Below, piece after piece: positions 53,410-62,014 of a stretch of DNA of 64,000 bases. The notes under the pieces are model-generated. The model worked only from the letters and a program-made list of their open reading frames with translations. It was not told where the DNA came from and searched no databases. The number at the start of each line of letters is the position of its first letter. The first letter of the stretch is position 1. The position numbers and the translations under genes are program-made. Origin of the DNA: SB15 sp964639245. GTDB taxonomy: Bacteria > Chloroflexota > Anaerolineae > Aggregatilineales > J027. Where the stretch lies: positions 868,001 through 932,000 of the forward strand of contig CAZXCU010000001.1 of the NCBI GenBank assembly GCA_964639245.1. Direction: 5' to 3'.

Positions 53410-55473
53410 ATGCTGACGGTTGGGGAAAAAATTCTCTTTTTCATTTTCGCGTTGGCGGCGTTGGGCGTGGCTGCCGATGGATTCTGGAAATTGTGGCTCA
53501 TCATCAACCGGGGGGAAGGCAAACTCCACTGGGATGAACTGCCCGCCCGTGTGTTCAAAGCGCTGCGGGTCTATCTCTCGCAGGAAACCACCCTCAAAAC
53601 CCGCCCAACCACCAGTTTATTTCATCTCGGGGTGGTGTGGGGGTTTACCTTCTATTTTCTGGTCAACGCGGGCGACCTGCTCGAAGGCTACATCGTGGAT
53701 TTCAAATTTTTAGGCGACACCCTGCTAGCCGATGCTTACCATTTTGTCGGTGATATTTTGAGCGTGGTCGTGCTGGTCGGTGTGTCCTATTTTATTCTGC
53801 GGCGGTTTGTGCTGCCGAATAAAAAAGAATTGCAGTACCACGAAAATGTGCTGCTGCATCCGAAAGTCGCTGCTGGTGCTGTCACACGCGATTCGCTGAT
53901 TGTGGCGAGTTTTATTCTGTTGCATGTAGGTTCGCGTTTTCTCGGTGAATCGACCAAAGTAGAGCTTGGTTTGCGTGATGCCGAATTCATGCCGTTTGCG
54001 ACAGTCGTGGGCGCGGCGATGGGCGAAATTTTCAGCGAAGGCACACTCGAAATTTTTGAACACCTTTTCTGGTGGTTGGCATTGGGTGGAATCGTTGCGT
54101 TTTTGCCGTATTTTCCCCAGACCAAACACGCCCATTTGTTCATGGCTCCGTTTAACTTCCTGACCCGTCCACACCGCACCTCATTAGGCGAAATGGACTT
54201 TTTAAATCTGGAAGATGACACCAGAGAACAATTCGGTGCGGGCAAAATTGAACACCTTTCCAAAACCGCCATTGTGGACGGATTCGCCTGTATCATGTGC
54301 AATCGATGTCAGGATGTGTGTCCGGCGTATACCACCGGCAAGGAATTGTCGCCCTCCGCTTATGAAATTAATAAGCGCTTCATGATAAAAGACGATTTTA
54401 ACCTGCTGGCGATGTTCGATACCGAGTCTACCCATAAATTGATGGGAACTGCCATCAGCGAGTCGGCGGTGTGGGCGTGTACGGCGTGCGGGGCCTGTAT
54501 CGAAATTTGTCCGGTGGGCAACGAACCCATGATTGATATTTTGAACATCCGTCGGGATGCCGTTTTGATGGAAGGCGCATTACCGGGCGAACTCCAAACC
54601 GCAATTAACGGCATGGAACGGCAGGGCAATCCGTGGGGCATTTCCGAACCGCGTTTTGTCTGGGCAAAAGATATGCACGTTCCCACTGTCGAAGAAAATC
54701 CCAACTTTGAGATTTTGTACTGGGTAGGCTGTGCGGCCAATTATGACCCCCGCGCTCAGATTACCGCCCGTTCGTTTGTTAAGATTCTGGAAAAAGCCGG
54801 GGTCAATTTCGCGGTGTTGGGCGAACGTGAGAATTGCACAGGGGACGTAGCGCGGCGAGCAGGCAAAGAAGATACCTATTTTGAACTCGCCACTGGCAAC
54901 GTCGAAACCCTGAACGAAGTCAATCCACCGCGTATTGTTGTGACTTGCCCCCACTGCCTGCATAATCTGGGCAAGGAATATCATCAATTTGGCGGGAATT
55001 ATGAGGTCATTCACCACACCCAACTGATTGATGAACTGATGGTAGCAGGCAAAATCCCCGAAAATGCGTGGCCTAAAAAACTGCCGAATGTCACCTTCCA
55101 TGACCCATGTTATCTCGGACGGCACAACGAAGTCTTTAACGCGCCGCGTACCATCCTCAACAAATCCAACGCCGAACTGATTGAAATGCCGCGCACCCGC
55201 GAAAATTCTTTCTGCTGCGGGGCAGGTGGGGCGCAGTTCTGGAAAGAAGAAGAACATGGCACGGAAGCCGTCAGCGTGAATCGGCTCAAAGAAGCAACGG
55301 CAACCGGGGCGGAAGTGCTGGCGGTGGGCTGCCCCTTCTGTATGCAGATGTTCAATTCTGCCAAGGGAGAAGTGGAAGGCGCACCCGAAATTAAGGACGT
55401 GGCAGAACTCATCGCCGATAACTTGTCCGATTTTGTGCCTGTGACAGCGGCAGCACCCGCACACCACCACTAG
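53410..55473 (+). CDS. Membrane Fe-S oxidoreductase, EtfD/heterodisulfide-reductase-like
   Basis: The 687-residue protein has an N-terminal NarI-like region with about five membrane segments (residues 5-250). Two 4Fe-4S motifs follow (CIMCNRCQDVCP and CTACGACIEICPVG) and then two CCG-type cysteine domains (YWVGCAANYDPRA ... CPHCLHNLG; FHDPCYLGRHN ... SFCCGAGGAQF ... CPFCMQMF). This is the plan of EtfD (FadF), which passes electrons from electron-transfer flavoprotein to menaquinone during fatty-acid oxidation. The ATG at 53410 is chosen for its AAGGAT site. The electron-transfer flavoprotein genes are not in the window. Confidence 0.85.
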   Translation: MLTVGEKILFFIFALAALGVAADGFWKLWLIINRGEGKLHWDELPARVFKALRVYLSQETTLKTRPTTSLFHLGVVWGFTFYFLVNAGDLLEGYIVDFKFLGDTLLADAYHFVGDILSVVVLVGVSYFILRRFVLPNKKELQYHENVLLHPKVAAGAVTRDSLIVASFILLHVGSRFLGESTKVELGLRDAEFMPFATVVGAAMGEIFSEGTLEIFEHLFWWLALGGIVAFLPYFPQTKHAHLFMAPFNFLTRPHRTSLGEMDFLNLEDDTREQFGAGKIEHLSKTAIVDGFACIMCNRCQDVCPAYTTGKELSPSAYEINKRFMIKDDFNLLAMFDTESTHKLMGTAISESAVWACTACGACIEICPVGNEPMIDILNIRRDAVLMEGALPGELQTAINGMERQGNPWGISEPRFVWAKDMHVPTVEENPNFEILYWVGCAANYDPRAQITARSFVKILEKAGVNFAVLGERENCTGDVARRAGKEDTYFELATGNVETLNEVNPPRIVVTCPHCLHNLGKEYHQFGGNYEVIHHTQLIDELMVAGKIPENAWPKKLPNVTFHDPCYLGRHNEVFNAPRTILNKSNAELIEMPRTRENSFCCGAGGAQFWKEEEHGTEAVSVNRLKEATATGAEVLAVGCPFCMQMFNSAKGEVEGAPEIKDVAELIADNLSDFVPVTAAAPAHHH

Positions 55474-55788
55474 ATTAAGATTTTTAACTGAAGGCGGCGC
55501 TGGTCGCCTTCATTGTAATACCCCATTTTTAAAAGTTGTCATCGAGAATCGCGTGTTTCCCACACTTTCCCACACTTCTGGCATTTTCCCCTATAATTTA
55601 TCGTTTATGTTGCAAAAAATGTGGGAAAAAGTATGGGAAACTGTGGTAATTGACAAACTTTATTGCCTCCGTATTAAGGTACAACTTCACTATCGCGTAA
55701 AACGAGTCATCGATCTTGCAAATCTAGCCGATTGCCAAACTGGGGAAGGGTTTATTGGTATAATGCAGCATAGAAAGGTAGGTGAAGC
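55474..55788 (+). other. Gene-free stretch with inverted repeats
   Basis: No gene is supported here. A stem GAAGGCG/CGCCTTC (55490-55511) lies just after the Fe-S reductase stop and may act as a weak terminator. Further on, GTTTCCCACACTTTCCCACA (55555-55574) is an imperfect inverse of the segment at 55620-55641, 45 bases away; both contain two TGGGAAA-like units. From about 55650 the DNA becomes AT-rich, marking the start of the accessory island. Confidence 0.5.
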
Positions 55789-56022
55789 ATGTCAGATATG
55801 ATGGTCAAAGTGGATGTACTTCAATTGGTGTCGCAACTATCGCGGGAGGAAAAAGAACACCTGCTGCGTTATCTGGAAAATGAGTTTGGGATTTTCCCGC
55901 GTCCCATCATGGAAATTACACCGCCTATGACCGAAGAAGAAGCGCGTGCATTCGCTGATGAATTAGGAAAGGCTGGGCCAATTTCTCATTACATTATTGA
56001 AGAAAGGCAAGAAGGATATTAA
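55789..56022 (+). CDS. Antitoxin of the third PIN module
   Basis: The 77-residue protein (VDVLQLVSQLSREEKEHLLRYLENEF...) has an N-terminal helical segment of the type seen in DUF2281-like antitoxins and an acidic C-terminal half (TEEEARAFADELGKAGPIS). AGGTGAAGC precedes the ATG. Its stop shares one base with the toxin start (TAATG). Confidence 0.65.
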   Translation: MSDMMVKVDVLQLVSQLSREEKEHLLRYLENEFGIFPRPIMEITPPMTEEEARAFADELGKAGPISHYIIEERQEGY

Positions 56023-56483
56023 TGGCAATCTATTATATGGATTCTAGTGCCTTAATAAAACACTATCTCACAGAAAAAGGTTCAAATTGGATCAATAACC
56101 TCTTTGACCCTATGCAAGGAAATTTGCTTTATATTTCACGAGTCACCGATGCTGAATTTGCTAGTTCGCTTTCTCGAAGAGTGCGAGAAGGGGCAATTTC
56201 ACAAGCTGACCATGCAAATTCGTTAAATCGGTATTTTTACCAGCAATTGGTATTTCTGAGAATAGTTGAGATGGATACTGCTTTAACCGCAAAAGCAGCT
56301 CAACTAACTTTGACACGGGCGTTACGTTCTAACGACAGTATACAACTTGCCAGTGCCATAAAAATCAATGCGCTTTTTGTAACCTATAAAGCAAGTCTGA
56401 TTTTCTTATCTGCCGATGTTCGTCTATTAGCGGCTGCACAGGCGGAAGGGCTGCTTGTAGATAATCCTGAGAATTATCCGTAA
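56022..56483 (+). CDS. PIN-domain ribonuclease toxin
   Basis: The 153-residue protein has Asp7 in YYMDSSALIKHYL, Glu in VTDAEFASSLSRRV, Asp in LRSNDSIQLASAI and the final Asp in FLSADVRLLAAAQAEGL. All four acidic residues of a PIN nuclease are in place. It is translationally coupled to the antitoxin upstream. Confidence 0.8.
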   Translation: MAIYYMDSSALIKHYLTEKGSNWINNLFDPMQGNLLYISRVTDAEFASSLSRRVREGAISQADHANSLNRYFYQQLVFLRIVEMDTALTAKAAQLTLTRALRSNDSIQLASAIKINALFVTYKASLIFLSADVRLLAAAQAEGLLVDNPENYP

Positions 56484-56502
56484 TTTTTAGCAGGAGTTTT
56501 TC

Positions 56503-56703
56503 ATGTCCACACGACACATTTTGATTTATCCCGGTGAAGATGGGTATTTTGTGGTGGAATGTCCGAGTTTGCCGGGCTGTGTGAGTCAAGGCAAAACCCG
56601 TGAGGAAGCCATCGAAAATATCAAAGAAGCAATTGAACTTTATATTGAAGATTTGATTGAAACTGGGGATGAAGTATCTAAGAATTGGAATTTATGTCTT
56701 TAA
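56503..56703 (+). CDS. HicB-like antitoxin domain protein without a HicA partner
   Basis: The 66-residue protein has the HicB core: HILIYPGEDGYFVVECPSLPG, CVSQGKTREEAIENIKEAIELYIEDL. Family members usually go on after GDEVP...; here the tail is the short VSKNWNLCL. No HicA-like toxin gene of about 60-80 codons lies on either side; the PIN gene upstream has its own antitoxin. It may be an orphan antitoxin or a remnant. GCAGGAG precedes the ATG. Confidence 0.75.
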   Translation: MSTRHILIYPGEDGYFVVECPSLPGCVSQGKTREEAIENIKEAIELYIEDLIETGDEVSKNWNLCL

Positions 56704-56830
56704 TTTTTATCTACATGAAAACTACATTTTGTTTGAAATTTATTACAAAATGAACATTAGTTCTTTACTATCATCCAAAATATGATACGCTTGCATAAAC
56801 TTCATGGGAAAATTAAGAGGTGGTGTTTGT

Positions 56831-57436
56831 ATGTCGAAGAAAAAGGACAAAAGTAAAAATTTAAATGGTTATTACATTCAAATATTTAGCCCTAATGGGA
56901 GCTATGAAAGCGAAATAAACAAAGGACAACACGATAAGGTAATGTTGTTTCTGCTGACCAACTCAAATCTCCCGTCGTCTATTAATTTAACTTCGCCCAT
57001 CGAAGAATCTAAAATTGACAATCAAGTTGCAAACAAAACTAATGAAAATCCACAAACTCGGCCTCTGCGTAGAAAAACCCGTCAGGATACATACACTGTT
57101 GTAAAAGACTTAGATCTTGTAAAAGGAAAAGATGGTGTAAGCCTACAAACCTTTTACAATCAATATAAAGCAGATACGATATATGAAAAAAATGTATTGT
57201 TTGTTTACTACCTTAAAAATTATTTAGGAATAGAACAGGTCAATGTAAATCACATATTCAGCTGTTATAAAAAACTTGGTGTTAGATTACCCAGTTTACT
57301 AAAACAGAGCATTTTAGACACTGCAAGTCGTCAAGGTTGGCTTGATACTTCTACAACCGATAATATTCGGTTGACTGTTTCAGGAGAAAATGCTGTTGAG
57401 CATGACATTAAGAAAGCGGATGTAAAATCTGAATGA
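56831..57436 (+). CDS. Protein of unknown function with C-terminal winged-helix-like domain
   Basis: The 201-residue product begins MSKKKDKSKNLNGYYIQIFS and has a polar, low-complexity middle (residues 55-90). The C-terminal 100 residues look like a winged-helix fold: TIYEKNVLFVYYLKNYLGIE, VNVNHIFSCYKKLGVRLPSLL, DTASRQGWLDTSTTDNIRLTVSGENAV. The start at 56831 is chosen for its GAGGTGG site; the ATG 27 bases upstream has none. It overlaps the next gene by ATGA and shares its low G+C. No named family was recognised. Confidence 0.6.
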   Translation: MSKKKDKSKNLNGYYIQIFSPNGSYESEINKGQHDKVMLFLLTNSNLPSSINLTSPIEESKIDNQVANKTNENPQTRPLRRKTRQDTYTVVKDLDLVKGKDGVSLQTFYNQYKADTIYEKNVLFVYYLKNYLGIEQVNVNHIFSCYKKLGVRLPSLLKQSILDTASRQGWLDTSTTDNIRLTVSGENAVEHDIKKADVKSE

Positions 57437-58200
57437 AAGATAGTTTGAACCGCCTTATATCACTTCTCCCTCATATAGATACTGATAATGGACGAGATTT
57501 AGTAAAGTATTTTTTGTACTTTATAACTGTCGAAAATAATCAATCTAGCGCTACTGCCTCAGATATTAGAAACTGCTTTCAAGAGTTACATATGACTCCT
57601 TACACTCGAATTAGTCAATTCCTAAGCGAAGGTAGTAGCCGTAAGTATATGAAGAAACCTATATTTGTAAGAGTTGGAAAATCAGGTTATCGGTTAGAAA
57701 GAAGTGAAGAGCAACGTATAAAAGAGTTGGTAAAAACCGAACCAATTAAGGTACATACTAGCAAAACATTGCGAGAACTTTTAGATAATTTAACTTTAGA
57801 AAGAGAAAGGCAGTTCCTAGAAGAAACCATTAGATGTTATGAAGTAGATGCTTATCGAGCAGCTATTGTTATGGGTTGGATTCTAACGCTTGACCATTTA
57901 TACGAATATATTATCAACCATAAATTAACGGACTTCAATTATGCAATGAGTAAAAATCAGGGAATAAAATTATCTAAAGTAAATAATAAAGATGACTTTA
58001 GCAGTCTTAAGGAGAGCGTGTTCATAGATGTTTGTAGATCAGCAAATATTATTTCAAACGATGTGAGAAAAATCTTAGACCAAAAACTTGATATTCGTAA
58101 TTCTGCGGCTCATCCATCCAATATTGCTATAGCAAAATTAAAGGCTACTGAATTTTTAGAAGACCTCGTTACAAATGTAATAGTAAAGTACCCTATCTAG
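57433..58200 (+). CDS. HEPN-domain protein with N-terminal winged-helix-like region
   Basis: The 255-residue product has an N-terminal helical region with a winged-helix look (residues 15-90). The rest is an all-helical domain that contains AYRAAIVMGWILTLDHLYEYI and ends with LDIRNSAAHPSNIAIAK. The R222-x4-H227 motif (RNSAAH) is the RNase signature of HEPN domains, which cut RNA in many toxin and antiphage systems. It is coupled to the upstream winged-helix gene through ATGA. Both genes are AT-rich and sit next to toxin-antitoxin genes, so a defence or abortive role is a fair inference, not shown. Confidence 0.65.
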   Translation: MKDSLNRLISLLPHIDTDNGRDLVKYFLYFITVENNQSSATASDIRNCFQELHMTPYTRISQFLSEGSSRKYMKKPIFVRVGKSGYRLERSEEQRIKELVKTEPIKVHTSKTLRELLDNLTLERERQFLEETIRCYEVDAYRAAIVMGWILTLDHLYEYIINHKLTDFNYAMSKNQGIKLSKVNNKDDFSSLKESVFIDVCRSANIISNDVRKILDQKLDIRNSAAHPSNIAIAKLKATEFLEDLVTNVIVKYPI

Positions 58201-58266
58201 CCTCTATCAAACGTCCCGCAAAAGTTGTAAATTAGAGACACAAAATTTCTCCCCGAAAGGCTTTGT

Positions 58267-59871
58267 ATGTGGTACAAAACCGCGATTTTTTACGAACTGT
58301 ATCCCCGCGCCTATATGGATGGGAATGGCGACGGCAAAGGGGATTTTATCGGTCTGTTGGATAAAGTTGACCATCTTGTTGAACTGGGAGTAGATTGTGT
58401 CTGGCTGACCCCGTATTACCCTTCCCCCCTGCGCGATGATGGGTATGATATTTCCGATTTTTACAGCGTTGCACCCGCCTTTGGCACGGTAGACGACCTC
58501 AAAAAAGTGATAGACCGCCTGCACGACTACGGCATTAAAGTCATTGCCGACTTGGTGATGAATCACACCTCCGACCAGCACCCGTGGTTTATCGAATCGC
58601 GCTCCTCACGGGATAATCCCAAACGCGATTGGTACGTGTGGAGCGACACCGACCAGCGTTATAACGAAACCCGTATCATTTTTCTGGATACCCACACATC
58701 CAACTGGACATATGATGAAATAACAGGACAGTATTACTGGCATCGCTTTTTTGACCACCAGCCGGATTTAAATTTTGACAATGCTGAAGTCCGCGCCGAA
58801 ATGCTCAAGGTGATTGATTTCTGGCTGGCACTGGGTTTGGATGGTTTCCGTGCTGATGCGATTCCCTATCTATTTGAGCGTGAGGGGACAAACTGCGAAA
58901 ATCTCAAAGAAACGCATGATTACCTCAAAGCGGTGCGCGCCCATATCGATAAAAATTGGCCGGGAAAAATTTTGCTGGCGGAAGCGAATCAGTGGCCGCA
59001 TGAAACCCGTGAATATTTTGGCGATAACGATGAATTTCATATGGGGTTTCATTTCCCGGTCATGCCGCGTTTGTATATGGCGCTCAAGCAAAAAAGCCGC
59101 CAAAGCATTGTGGATATTTTGAACCTGACTCCGCCGATTCCAGAGTCGGCGCAGTGGTGTATTTTCCTGCGGAATCATGACGAGTTGACGCTGGAAATGG
59201 TCACGCCGGAGGAACGCGATTTTATGTGGCGCGAATATGCCCCCGACCCGCGTATGAAATTGAATCTGGGGATTCGCCGCCGTTTTGCGCCCCTGCTGGA
59301 GAATGACCGCCGCCGGATGGAACTGATGAACGCCGAATTGTTCACCCTGCCCGGTTCGCCCATCATTTATTATGGGGATGAAATCGGCATGGGGGACAAT
59401 ATCTGGTTGGAGGACAGGAACGGGGTACGGACTCCGATGCAGTGGGATAGCAGCCCCAATGGAGGATTTTCTGCCGCATCTGAAACCTATGCTCCGGTGA
59501 TTGAGGATGACATTTTTGGGTATCAAAAAGTCAATGTGCATGACCAGCGCAGCGACCCGACGTCCTTTTTCAACACCATCAAACATATGATTCAGGTGCG
59601 TAAAAAATATCAGGCATTCGGATTAGGAACATTTACCTTTTGCCTGCCAAACAATGAGGCTGTCTTGGCCTACTGGCGCGAATATGAGACGGAAAAAATC
59701 CTGTGTGTGTTTAACCTCTCGGATGAGACACAATCCGCTGTTTTCGATTTGCCATCCGAAATGGGCAAAACGCCCCTCAATGTGCTGACGGGCGACTCGT
59801 TGCCCAAGATTGCCCATAGTGAATTGAGTCTGACGCTTGCCCCTTACGGGTACACTTGGTTGAAATTTTAA
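58267..59871 (+). CDS. treS: Trehalose synthase (maltose alpha-D-glucosyltransferase, GH13)
   Basis: The 534-residue product has the GH13 motifs DGYDISDFYSVAPAFGT, IKVIADLVMNHTSDQH, LDGFRADAIPYL (Asp197 nucleophile), KILLAEANQWP (Glu239 acid-base) and CIFLRNHDELTLEMV (Asp305). The last, with AEANQWP, is typical of trehalose synthase, which interconverts maltose and trehalose. No fused maltokinase domain is present. AAAGG lies before the ATG. It is followed after 50 bases by an amylosucrase gene on the same strand, probably one operon. No signal peptide, so cytosolic. Confidence 0.9.
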   Translation: MWYKTAIFYELYPRAYMDGNGDGKGDFIGLLDKVDHLVELGVDCVWLTPYYPSPLRDDGYDISDFYSVAPAFGTVDDLKKVIDRLHDYGIKVIADLVMNHTSDQHPWFIESRSSRDNPKRDWYVWSDTDQRYNETRIIFLDTHTSNWTYDEITGQYYWHRFFDHQPDLNFDNAEVRAEMLKVIDFWLALGLDGFRADAIPYLFEREGTNCENLKETHDYLKAVRAHIDKNWPGKILLAEANQWPHETREYFGDNDEFHMGFHFPVMPRLYMALKQKSRQSIVDILNLTPPIPESAQWCIFLRNHDELTLEMVTPEERDFMWREYAPDPRMKLNLGIRRRFAPLLENDRRRMELMNAELFTLPGSPIIYYGDEIGMGDNIWLEDRNGVRTPMQWDSSPNGGFSAASETYAPVIEDDIFGYQKVNVHDQRSDPTSFFNTIKHMIQVRKKYQAFGLGTFTFCLPNNEAVLAYWREYETEKILCVFNLSDETQSAVFDLPSEMGKTPLNVLTGDSLPKIAHSELSLTLAPYGYTWLKF

Positions 59872-59889
59872 TATTTTCCTCACCCTCAA

Positions 59890-59917
59890 TCCCTCTCTAA
59901 TGAACAATGGAGAGGGA
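59890..59917 (+). promoter_or_regulatory. Hairpin that covers the ribosome site of the amylosucrase gene
   Basis: TCCCTCTCT (59890-59898) pairs with GGAGAGGGA (59909-59917), with one G-U pair and a 10-base loop. The right arm contains AGAGGGA, the likely Shine-Dalgarno sequence for the ATG at 59922. Folding would therefore hide the ribosome site. The element and the CCTCACCCTCA in front of it resemble the terminator at 15445. Confidence 0.5.
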
Positions 59918-59921
59918 CTTC

Positions 59922-61865
59922 ATGGAGAAATTTATGCAGCGCGAACACGCCAAAACCTATCAACGGCTGATTGACCGCCTGAACTTTGCGAAATTGTCGG
60001 CAACCCGCCGCAAAATTTTTATCCGCCGCCTAGCGCAGATTTTCCCCGAAATCTATGAATTGCTGGCGGGAATCTACGGCACACGGCGCGACTTTTTTTA
60101 TCATCTGGAAGCAGTGCTACAAACAGCAGTGGACTATACCGCTGCCCGTCCCGATGATTTACACGCGCTGGATGCCGAACGGGAAAAAGATCCCCTGTGG
60201 TTTCAGTCAGAAAAAATGCTGGCAGCCATGCTGTATGTGGATTTGTTCGCGGGAAATTTACAAGGCGTGCGCGGGAAAATTCCCTACCTCAAGGAATTGG
60301 GCATCACCTATCTGCATTTGATGCCGTTGTTCCGCAGTCCCGAAGAAAATAGCGATGGGGGCTATGCCGTCAGCAGTTTTCGAGAAGTCAATCCCGCGCT
60401 GGGGACAATCGATGAACTTCGTGCTTTAGCCCAAGAATTTCGGCTGAATGGCATCAGTTTGACGCTCGATTTTGTGTTTAACCATACCAGCGACGAACAC
60501 GACTGGGCCTTAAAAGCGCTGGCAGGGGATGAAGATTTTCAGGACTACTATTTGATTTTTCCTGACCGCACACTGCCCGACCAGTATCAGCCGATGCTAC
60601 GCGATATTTTTCCTGACCAAGCACCGGGCAGTTTTACCTATCGGCCTGAAATTGAAAAATGGGTCTGGACGACCTTTAACACCTTCCAATGGGATTTAAA
60701 TTACCGTAACCCCGAAGTGTTTAACGCGATGCTAGGGGAAATGCTCTTTTTAGCCAACGTCGGGGTAGAAATTTTGCGGTTGGATGCGGTGGCCTTCATC
60801 TGGAAAGAGATGGGGACGGTTTGCGAGAATCTGCCGCAAGCCCACCAGATTATTCAGGCATTTAACGCGCTGGTGCGTCTGGTTGCGCCTGCCATGGCGT
60901 TAAAATCCGAAGCGATTGTGCATCCTGATGAGGTCGAAAAATACTTCGGACAGGGCGAAAAAGCGGGATATGAATGTCCGATTTCCTACAATCCGACGTT
61001 GATGGCGCTTCTCTGGGAAACCCTAGCCACGCGGGAAGTGCGTCTGCTGCACCACTCGATGCAAAAACGCTTTGCCCATCCCCCAAACTGCGCGTGGGTG
61101 AACTATGTACGCAGCCATGATGACATTGGATGGAGTTTTGCTGATGAAGATGCCCGCGAAATCCATATCAACGGTTTTAACCACCGCCTGTTTTTGAATA
61201 ATTTTTACACCGGGCAATTCCCCGATAGTTTTGCGCGGGGTTTGATTTTTAATTACAACCCCGTTACTCAGGACGGACGCATCACGGGGACATGTGCCTC
61301 GCTTGCCGGACTGGAATTTGCCCTCAAAAGCGGCGAAAAACATGCAATTGATCTGGCGATTCAGCGCATTTTATTGATTCACAGCATCATTTTGAGTATC
61401 GGCGGGATTCCTCTTCTTTACATCGGGGATGAAATTGCCACCCGCAACGATTACAGCTATGAGCAGGACACAGGCAAAGCCGCCGATAATCGCTGGGTGC
61501 ATCGTCCGAAAATGGATTGGGAACGCGCCGAAAATCGCCATGACCCGAACACGATTGAAGGGCGAGTGTATCAAAATCTGCTTAAATTGATTCATCTGCG
61601 GCAGCACAACCCGATTTTTGCGGGGGGAGAAACGCGCATTGTGGAGACAGGCAACCCGCATGTGTTTGGTTATCAGCGTTGGCGGGAGGGGCAGGGCTTC
61701 TTGGCGCTGTGCAATTTCTCTGAACGGGAGCAGACGGTGGATGTTGCCAAGTACCGCGTGTTTGGTCTGAAATTGCATATGCGCGAGATGGCGACGGGGG
61801 AAGACGTGGTTTTAAATGGCAAATACACCCTGCAACCCTATCAATTTTTATGGCTAAATTGTTAA
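59922..61865 (+). CDS. Amylosucrase (GH13)
   Basis: From ATG 59922 the product has 647 residues. It shows an N-terminal helical domain and the GH13 motifs VEILRLDAVAFIW (Asp288 nucleophile), AMALKSEAIVHPDEVEKYFG (Glu330) and YVRSHDDIGW (His399, Asp400). These are at almost the same positions as in the Neisseria polysaccharea enzyme. NSDGGYAVSSFREVNPALGT and the B' domain region (INGFNHRLFLNNFYTGQFPDS) fit well. Amylosucrase makes alpha-1,4-glucan from sucrose and releases fructose, with turanose and trehalulose as side products. The ATG at 59907 lies in the hairpin loop and lacks a ribosome site. It is in tandem with treS. Confidence 0.85.
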   Translation: MEKFMQREHAKTYQRLIDRLNFAKLSATRRKIFIRRLAQIFPEIYELLAGIYGTRRDFFYHLEAVLQTAVDYTAARPDDLHALDAEREKDPLWFQSEKMLAAMLYVDLFAGNLQGVRGKIPYLKELGITYLHLMPLFRSPEENSDGGYAVSSFREVNPALGTIDELRALAQEFRLNGISLTLDFVFNHTSDEHDWALKALAGDEDFQDYYLIFPDRTLPDQYQPMLRDIFPDQAPGSFTYRPEIEKWVWTTFNTFQWDLNYRNPEVFNAMLGEMLFLANVGVEILRLDAVAFIWKEMGTVCENLPQAHQIIQAFNALVRLVAPAMALKSEAIVHPDEVEKYFGQGEKAGYECPISYNPTLMALLWETLATREVRLLHHSMQKRFAHPPNCAWVNYVRSHDDIGWSFADEDAREIHINGFNHRLFLNNFYTGQFPDSFARGLIFNYNPVTQDGRITGTCASLAGLEFALKSGEKHAIDLAIQRILLIHSIILSIGGIPLLYIGDEIATRNDYSYEQDTGKAADNRWVHRPKMDWERAENRHDPNTIEGRVYQNLLKLIHLRQHNPIFAGGETRIVETGNPHVFGYQRWREGQGFLALCNFSEREQTVDVAKYRVFGLKLHMREMATGEDVVLNGKYTLQPYQFLWLNC

Positions 61866-61921
61866 GTGCTTCATCCGGTAAGTAATTTCACAGGATGGGT
61901 GACGGATGGCGCGTCCTTAGC

Positions 61922-62014
61922 ACCTACCCCTACAGAATTTTCACCTAATAAATCGGTTTTTCGGTAGGGGTGGGTCTCCAACGGAGAAAGATGTAAAACA
62001 TCTGTAACCCACCC
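61922..62014 (+). other. Set of alternative hairpins downstream of amylosucrase
   Basis: ACCTACCCCTAC (61922-61933) can pair with GTAGGGGTGGGT (61964-61975) over 12 bases with one G-U pair. The right half, GGGTGGGT (61968-61975), can instead pair with ACCCACCC (62007-62014), enclosing AGATGT/ACATCT (61989-62003). The two folds exclude each other. No gene follows in this direction, so a regulatory role is unclear; it may be part of the same GC-rich repeat family found nearby. The rest of the 510-base gap (61866-62375) holds only the two repeats listed next. Confidence 0.4.

Noticed and set aside
55553..55801. An 82-codon frame across the inverted repeats before the third PIN module
   Set aside because: It spans the repeats, has no ribosome site and runs into the antitoxin start; the encoded residues mirror the repeat units.
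59175..59366. Minus-strand frames inside treS, amylosucrase and acsA
   Set aside because: They are antisense shadows without ribosome sites, while the plus-strand genes carry complete catalytic motifs.
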